Assembly: GCF_001423265.1 (NCBI RefSeq)
Contig: NZ_LMND01000034.1
Span: 103,510 to 167,509 of the forward strand
Length of the DNA stretch: 64,000 nucleotides
Direction of reading: 5' to 3'
DNA from: Methylobacterium sp. Leaf108
Lineage (GTDB): Bacteria > Pseudomonadota > Alphaproteobacteria > Rhizobiales > Beijerinckiaceae
Shown: positions 60,233 through 64,000 of the stretch, piece by piece
Position numbering within the stretch: position 1 is the first letter of the stretch
Layout: every line of letters starts with the position of its first letter
The notes under the pieces: generated by a model
Databases searched by the model: none
Told to the model about the DNA's origin: nothing
What the model saw: the letters and a program-made list of their open reading frames with translations, nothing else
Position numbers and translations under genes: made by a program

Positions 60233-61885
60233 CTAACGCGAGAACTTCTTGTACTTCAGCTTCTTCGGCATGATCGAATCGAGCCCGAGGCGGCGCTTCT
60301 TGTCCTCCTCGTAATCCGAGAAGTTACCCTCGAACCACTCGACGTGGCTGTCGCCCTCGAAGGCGAGGATGTGGGTCGCGATGCGGTTCAGGAACCAGCG
60401 ATCGTGGCTGATGATGACGGCGCAGCCCGCGTAATCCTCCAGCGCCTCTTCGAGCGCCCGAAGGGTCTCCATGTCGAGGTCGTTGGTGGGCTCGTCCAGC
60501 AGCAGCACGTTGGCGCCACCCTTGAGGGTGCGGGCGAGGTGCACCCGGTTGCGCTCGCCGCCCGAGAGCGTGCCGACCTTCTTCTGCTGATCGCCGCCCT
60601 TGAAGGCGAAGGCCGCGCAATACGCGCGGGAATTGATCTCGCGCTTGTTGAAATAAATGATGTCGTTGCCGCCCGAGACCTCCTGCCAGACGGTGGCATT
60701 GGGATCGAGGGCATCGCGCGACTGGTCGACGTAGCCGAGGTGGACCGTCTCACCCACCGAGATCGTGCCGCCGTCGGGCTTCTCCTGGCCGGTGATCATC
60801 TTGAACAGGGTCGTCTTGCCGGCGCCGTTGGGGCCGATCACCCCGACGATGCCGCCGGGCGGCAGCTTGAACGACAGGTCCTCGATCAGCAGCCGGTCGC
60901 CGAACGCCTTGTTGAGGTTGGTGAACTCGATGACGTTGTTGCCCAGCCGCTCGTCGATCGGGATCACGATCTGGGCCGAGGCGTCGATCTTGTCGTTCTG
61001 CTTGGCCACCAGCTCGTCGTAGCGGGTGATACGGGCCTTGGACTTCGACTGGCGGGCCTTCGGCGAGGCCGAGATCCACTCCTGCTCGCGGTTGATCGCG
61101 CGCTGGCGGGCCATGTCCTCGCGGCCCTCCTGGGCGAGGCGCTTCTGCTTCTGCACCAGCCAGGCCGAGTAGTTGCCCTCGTAGGGATAGCCGCGGGCCC
61201 GGTCGAGCTCGAGGATCCAGCCGGTGACGTTGTCGAGGAAGTAGCGATCGTGGGTCACGATCAGGATCGCGCCGGGATACTGCTTGAGGTGCCCTTCCAG
61301 CCAATTCACCGTCTCGGCGTCGAGGTGGTTGGTGGGCTCGTCCAGCAGCAGCAGTTCGGGCTCCCACAGCAGGAGCTTGCACAGGGCGACGCGGCGGCGC
61401 TCGCCACCCGAGAGCGTGGCCACGGGCTGCTCGTCGCCGGGACAGCCCAGCGCCTCCATGGCCTGATCGACCTTGGAGTCGAGCTCCCACAGGTTGGCCG
61501 CCTCGATCTTGTCCTGGAGGGCGGTCATCTCGTCCGCCGTCTCCTCGGAGTAGTTCATCGCGAGATCGTTGTAGCGGTCGAGCAGCGCCTGCTTCTCGGC
61601 GACGCCCTCCATCACGTTCTCGCGCACGCTCTTGTCGGGGTCGAGGTGGGGCTCCTGCGGCAGGTAGCCGACGCGCGCGCCCTGCGCGACGAAGCCCTCG
61701 CCGGTCCAGTCCTTGTCGAGGCCGGCCATGATCTTGAGCAGCGTCGACTTGCCCGATCCGTTGATCCCGAGCACGCCGATCTTGGCATCCGGGTAGAAGG
61801 ACAGGTTGACGTTGTCGAGGACCTTCTTGCCACCAAGGTAGGACTTGGTCAGGCCCTTCATGTGGTAGATGAATTCGCGGGCCAT
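60233..61885 (-). CDS. ettA: Energy-dependent translational throttle protein EttA
   Basis: 550 residues, close to E. coli EttA (555). Two ABC domains with Walker A GINGSGKST and GPNGAGKTT, signatures LSGGERRRVAL and LSGGERNRVHL, and Walker B LLLLDEPTNHLD and VLLLDEPTNDLD. The arm and linker between them fit the EttA subgroup of ABC-F proteins. It binds the ribosomal E site and gates entry to elongation by ATP level. No TM domains, as expected. Confidence 0.96.
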   Translation of the reverse strand: MAREFIYHMKGLTKSYLGGKKVLDNVNLSFYPDAKIGVLGINGSGKSTLLKIMAGLDKDWTGEGFVAQGARVGYLPQEPHLDPDKSVRENVMEGVAEKQALLDRYNDLAMNYSEETADEMTALQDKIEAANLWELDSKVDQAMEALGCPGDEQPVATLSGGERRRVALCKLLLWEPELLLLDEPTNHLDAETVNWLEGHLKQYPGAILIVTHDRYFLDNVTGWILELDRARGYPYEGNYSAWLVQKQKRLAQEGREDMARQRAINREQEWISASPKARQSKSKARITRYDELVAKQNDKIDASAQIVIPIDERLGNNVIEFTNLNKAFGDRLLIEDLSFKLPPGGIVGVIGPNGAGKTTLFKMITGQEKPDGGTISVGETVHLGYVDQSRDALDPNATVWQEVSGGNDIIYFNKREINSRAYCAAFAFKGGDQQKKVGTLSGGERNRVHLARTLKGGANVLLLDEPTNDLDMETLRALEEALEDYAGCAVIISHDRWFLNRIATHILAFEGDSHVEWFEGNFSDYEEDKKRRLGLDSIMPKKLKYKKFSR

Positions 61886-62090
61886 GAGGCTGTCCTTGTC
61901 GGTTGCTCGCCGTCGGTCGCAGGCTTATGCGACATCCGGCGATGCGCGGCGCGATCGGCGGTCCGCAAAACCGGTGCCCGCCGTGCCCGCACCGCTCGCG
62001 CTGATGATATGGTCCAGCGAGTATCAGGGCGCCCCGCCCGCGGCAAGGCGGGCCTACGGCACAGGGGCGAGGGCATGGGTGCGCGCCCGG

Positions 62091-62369
62091 TCAGGTCCCC
62101 GCGAAGGGGTTCGGAACCGTCCGGCTCGCCGGGCGCTCCTCGACGACGGCCTCGGGGAGATCCTGCTCGGACAGATGCGCCACGATCGCGTCGAGGATCG
62201 CCTTCAGCTCCCTGGCCCGGGCGAGACCGTGGCGGTCCCGGGTGATGTCGAGCCCACCGTGAAGGGCGATCGCTGTCGTGCCGTTCTCGATGGAGAACGC
62301 CGCGATCTGGCGGACCGTCGCATCGTCGGCGAAGGGAACGAAGGCGTCGTGTCCATCGGGTTCCTGCAT
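62091..62369 (-). CDS. Conserved hypothetical protein, 92 aa
   Basis: 92 residues from ATG 62369. It begins MQEPDGHDAFVPFADDATVR and has a compact alpha/beta pattern with ALHGGLDITRDRHGLARA and a helical stretch LKAILDAIVAHLSEQD. No signal or TM. I do not recognise the family. It lies between ettA and the NUC1 gene on the same strand. Confidence 0.6.
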   Translation of the reverse strand: MQEPDGHDAFVPFADDATVRQIAAFSIENGTTAIALHGGLDITRDRHGLARARELKAILDAIVAHLSEQDLPEAVVEERPASRTVPNPFAGT

Positions 62370-62433
62370 CGGGGCTGTCCTGTCTCGAGCAAAACCGGCT
62401 TCCATGTCGACGGCCGCGACCAGGCCGTCGAAG

Positions 62434-63300
62434 TCAAAAGATCGCCCGCATCAACTCCCGCCACAGGGACCTGAGCAGGCGTTCGATCTGCCGCTCCAAC
62501 CAGGCGGTGAGCGGATCCTCGCCGCGACGCTCGCGCGACCGGTCGTAGGTCCGTGGCTCGGGCAACGTCATGACCTGCGCCTTGGCCGTAGGCGACAGGC
62601 TCGGAAACGGATCGACACCGGTCAGGGCGGCGAGCTCGACGAGCGGGACCTGGCGCCATTCGCCGTCGGCGCGATTGGGAACGAGATAGGCCGCCCCCTC
62701 CCGGCGCCGGGGATCGTAGACCGCCTTGAACAGGTCGGTCGGAACCAGCACCCGGCCGTTGATGCTCGTCACCGTGGCGCCCGAGAACACCGGGCCGGTG
62801 ACGACGAAGAGGGTGCCGCGCTCGGTGGCCAGGCGCCGCACGGCTTCCTCGATGCCCGCCCACAGGTTGCGGTTCACGCTGCGGTCCTGGGGCACGATAT
62901 TGGCGAGGCTGAAGGATTCGGCCTGTGCCGCCCCGGTCGGCATGTCGCCGGCCGGCGCCAGGTGACCGCGGTCGAAGCCGCTGCGGACGTAGTCGTCGAG
63001 GCGCGCCCGCATGGTCGCGGGGAGGCGGTCCTCGTCGTGGAAGGCATCGACCCGGTCGATCGTGCGGGCCGCGGCCACGCTCGCGCGGGTGAGGCTCTGG
63101 GCGGCGTAGAGCGGCGTCCGCGCGATGCCGGAATGCAGGACGGCAAAAGCCGAGAAGCACAACGGGACCGTCTCGCCGCGCAGTTTCGGGTTTGAGAGGA
63201 CGGGCTGCGTTCCGTCGAGGAAGAATACCGGGCAGGTCTCGGCCGCCGTGGCGGGCAGACTGCAGGCGAGCAGCGCCGCCACCACGCCGGCCCTGAGCAT
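62434..63300 (-). CDS. Exported DNA/RNA non-specific endonuclease (NUC1 family)
   Basis: 288 residues. Signal peptide about 1-20 (SLPATAA). The catalytic DRGH motif (D110-H113 in FDRGHLAPAGDM) is followed by the metal-binding NRNLW (N145) and a downstream Glu (E152), as in Serratia nuclease. It would degrade DNA and RNA outside the cytoplasm. The C-terminal 30 residues are basic and helical. Confidence 0.92.
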   Translation of the reverse strand: MLRAGVVAALLACSLPATAAETCPVFFLDGTQPVLSNPKLRGETVPLCFSAFAVLHSGIARTPLYAAQSLTRASVAAARTIDRVDAFHDEDRLPATMRARLDDYVRSGFDRGHLAPAGDMPTGAAQAESFSLANIVPQDRSVNRNLWAGIEEAVRRLATERGTLFVVTGPVFSGATVTSINGRVLVPTDLFKAVYDPRRREGAAYLVPNRADGEWRQVPLVELAALTGVDPFPSLSPTAKAQVMTLPEPRTYDRSRERRGEDPLTAWLERQIERLLRSLWRELMRAIF

Positions 63301-63332
63301 CGTGGCCCATCGGCTCGGGAAGGACGGGGGCG

Positions 63333-63551
63333 TCAGAAGCAGACCCGCACCTTGCGCGTGCCCGACGGCGTGGCGCGCCAGCGATAGCCGCAGGGCCGCC
63401 CGAGCGATCCCTCGAACGGGGCGACCTGCCGATCGACGGGCGGGGGCGGCGTCAGGCGGATGGCCGGAATGACGATGTCAGAAGCGGCGCGGCCGGGCGA
63501 AGGGACGAGCCAGGCGCCGGCGAGGAGGACCAAGGCGAGCGTGCGGATCAT
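63333..63551 (-). CDS. Small exported protein, 72 aa
   Basis: 72 residues from ATG 63551. Signal peptide about 1-22 (PGRAA), then a short mature part with a Pro run (LTPPPPVDRQ), two cysteines (GRPCGYRW and VRVCF) that could form a disulphide, and a basic end. No family recognised. A longer in-frame extension upstream is not protein-like. Thirty-two bp separate it from the NUC1 start, so co-expression is likely. Confidence 0.65.
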   Translation of the reverse strand: MIRTLALVLLAGAWLVPSPGRAASDIVIPAIRLTPPPPVDRQVAPFEGSLGRPCGYRWRATPSGTRKVRVCF

Positions 63552-63895
63552 GGCCTGCCCCGTCGCGGTGCGGAAAGCACAGGTTGCGGAAAAGTGCATG
63601 TCGACGTTGATCGGCGCGTCACACATCCTTAACTGCCGCCTCGACGTGCGATCGGGTAGAGTGGCCACGTCGGTCGCGTTTCGTCGCCGGATGCATGGGT
63701 TACGGCAGATGCATGGGGTACGGCGGGAGCCCGTGGCGGGCCCCGCGTGCCAAACACTGGCGATATCGGTATGGATATCGCAAAGCAAAGTCGATCGTGC
63801 CCTGCGGCGACGCTTGCGCGGTATGGTTTTTATGGCTTGGACCCCTCGCGAACGAGCGAGGGACAAGCGAACGAGCGGATAGAGCATTGGTGGCG
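63552..63895. other. 344-bp region upstream of the dxs-like gene
   Basis: No gene recognised. It contains a TTAAC half-site for CtrA (near 63628), a near-repeat of ATGCATGGGTTACGGC (63692-63724), and the hairpin CCCTCGC-6-GCGAGGG (63843-63862) 33 bp before the dxs start. Confidence 0.5.
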
Positions 63896-64000
63896 ATGGA
63901 TACCTCGATTCTGGACGGTCTTGTCGAGACGTCGTCGCTGCGGGCCCTGCCCGAGGGCGAGTTGCAGGCTGTGGCCGATGCGGTGCGGCGGGAGATGATC
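63896..64000 (+). CDS. dxs: Probable 1-deoxy-D-xylulose-5-phosphate synthase, N-terminus only
   Basis: 35 residues before the window ends. The pattern LRALPEGELQAVADAVRREMI matches the conserved start of DXS, where it leads into the thiamine-diphosphate fold. DXS makes DXP from pyruvate and glyceraldehyde 3-phosphate for isoprenoid and thiamine synthesis. Starts at ATG 63896 or an in-frame GTG at 63890. Other transketolase-type enzymes could share this start, so the call is provisional. Confidence 0.55.
   Translation, partial: MDTSILDGLVETSSLRALPEGELQAVADAVRREMI

Overview
The window is about 64 kb of dense, roughly 70% GC bacterial chromosome. The gene set points to an alphaproteobacterium of the order Hyphomicrobiales (Rhizobiales), most likely Methylobacterium or a close relative. 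Supporting signs are a MucR/Ros regulator, a RegB/RegA (ActS/ActR) pair, a LOV histidine kinase with its receiver, a cspA-DUF6481 pair, two full CtrA boxes and a sigma-EcfG type promoter. The genus is inferred; the class is well supported. I see no rRNA, tRNA, CRISPR array, insertion sequence or prophage.

Layout. 1-2280: the end of ftsE, then ftsX and a YdcF-like membrane protein. 2302-7366 (minus): a cyoABCD bo3-type ubiquinol oxidase operon ending in a SURF1 gene, with a divergent MHS-type transporter (7675-9012). 9582-11182: a LOV-domain sensor kinase overlapping its response regulator. 11415-14152: an L,D-transpeptidase, a Dps ferritin, two small proteins and the cold-shock gene. 14338-17241 (minus): a Pat-type acyl-CoA synthetase/acetyltransferase fusion preceded by a small unannotated frame. 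17337-20156: a class II aldolase, MucR and a membrane-anchored Mrr-like nuclease. 20157-31447 (minus): glucose-6-phosphate dehydrogenase and an MdtABC-type RND efflux operon with its own outer-membrane factor.

32178-44299 is mixed housekeeping and envelope material: an aminotransferase, a universal stress protein, an acyltransferase, a DUF4142 protein, carbonic anhydrase, a Nudix hydrolase, a tiny phospholipase A2-like protein, a LapG-like cysteine protease under CtrA boxes, a GAF-PAS-GGDEF-EAL protein, a lone YejE permease and a DUF4112 protein. 44685-48251 is the divergent katG/oxyR pair. 48288-55802 (plus) carries an AbrB-type membrane protein, dgkA, ilvA, a chemoreceptor, lgt and a MidA/NDUFAF7-type methyltransferase. 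55793-58812 holds a YgjP-like metallopeptidase divergent from regB-regA. 59267-61885 holds purS-purQ convergent with ettA. The right end has a secreted NUC1 endonuclease, two small proteins and the start of a probable dxs.

Themes. Redox and respiration genes recur: Cyo oxidase, RegB/RegA, KatG/OxyR and Dps. Envelope maintenance is another strand: FtsEX, L,D-transpeptidase, Lgt, DgkA and the RND pump. Several regulatory signals can be read directly: an OxyR palindrome over the oxyR start codon, two CtrA boxes, one exact EcfG promoter, paired GTATAC palindromes before mucR, and several clear terminators. No large undescribed system stands out. The best leads are small or local: the CtrA-linked LapG-like protease beside a c-di-GMP phosphodiesterase, a 49-aa frame before pat, a microORF overlapping the purS start, and unusual additions in CyoA and MdtC.
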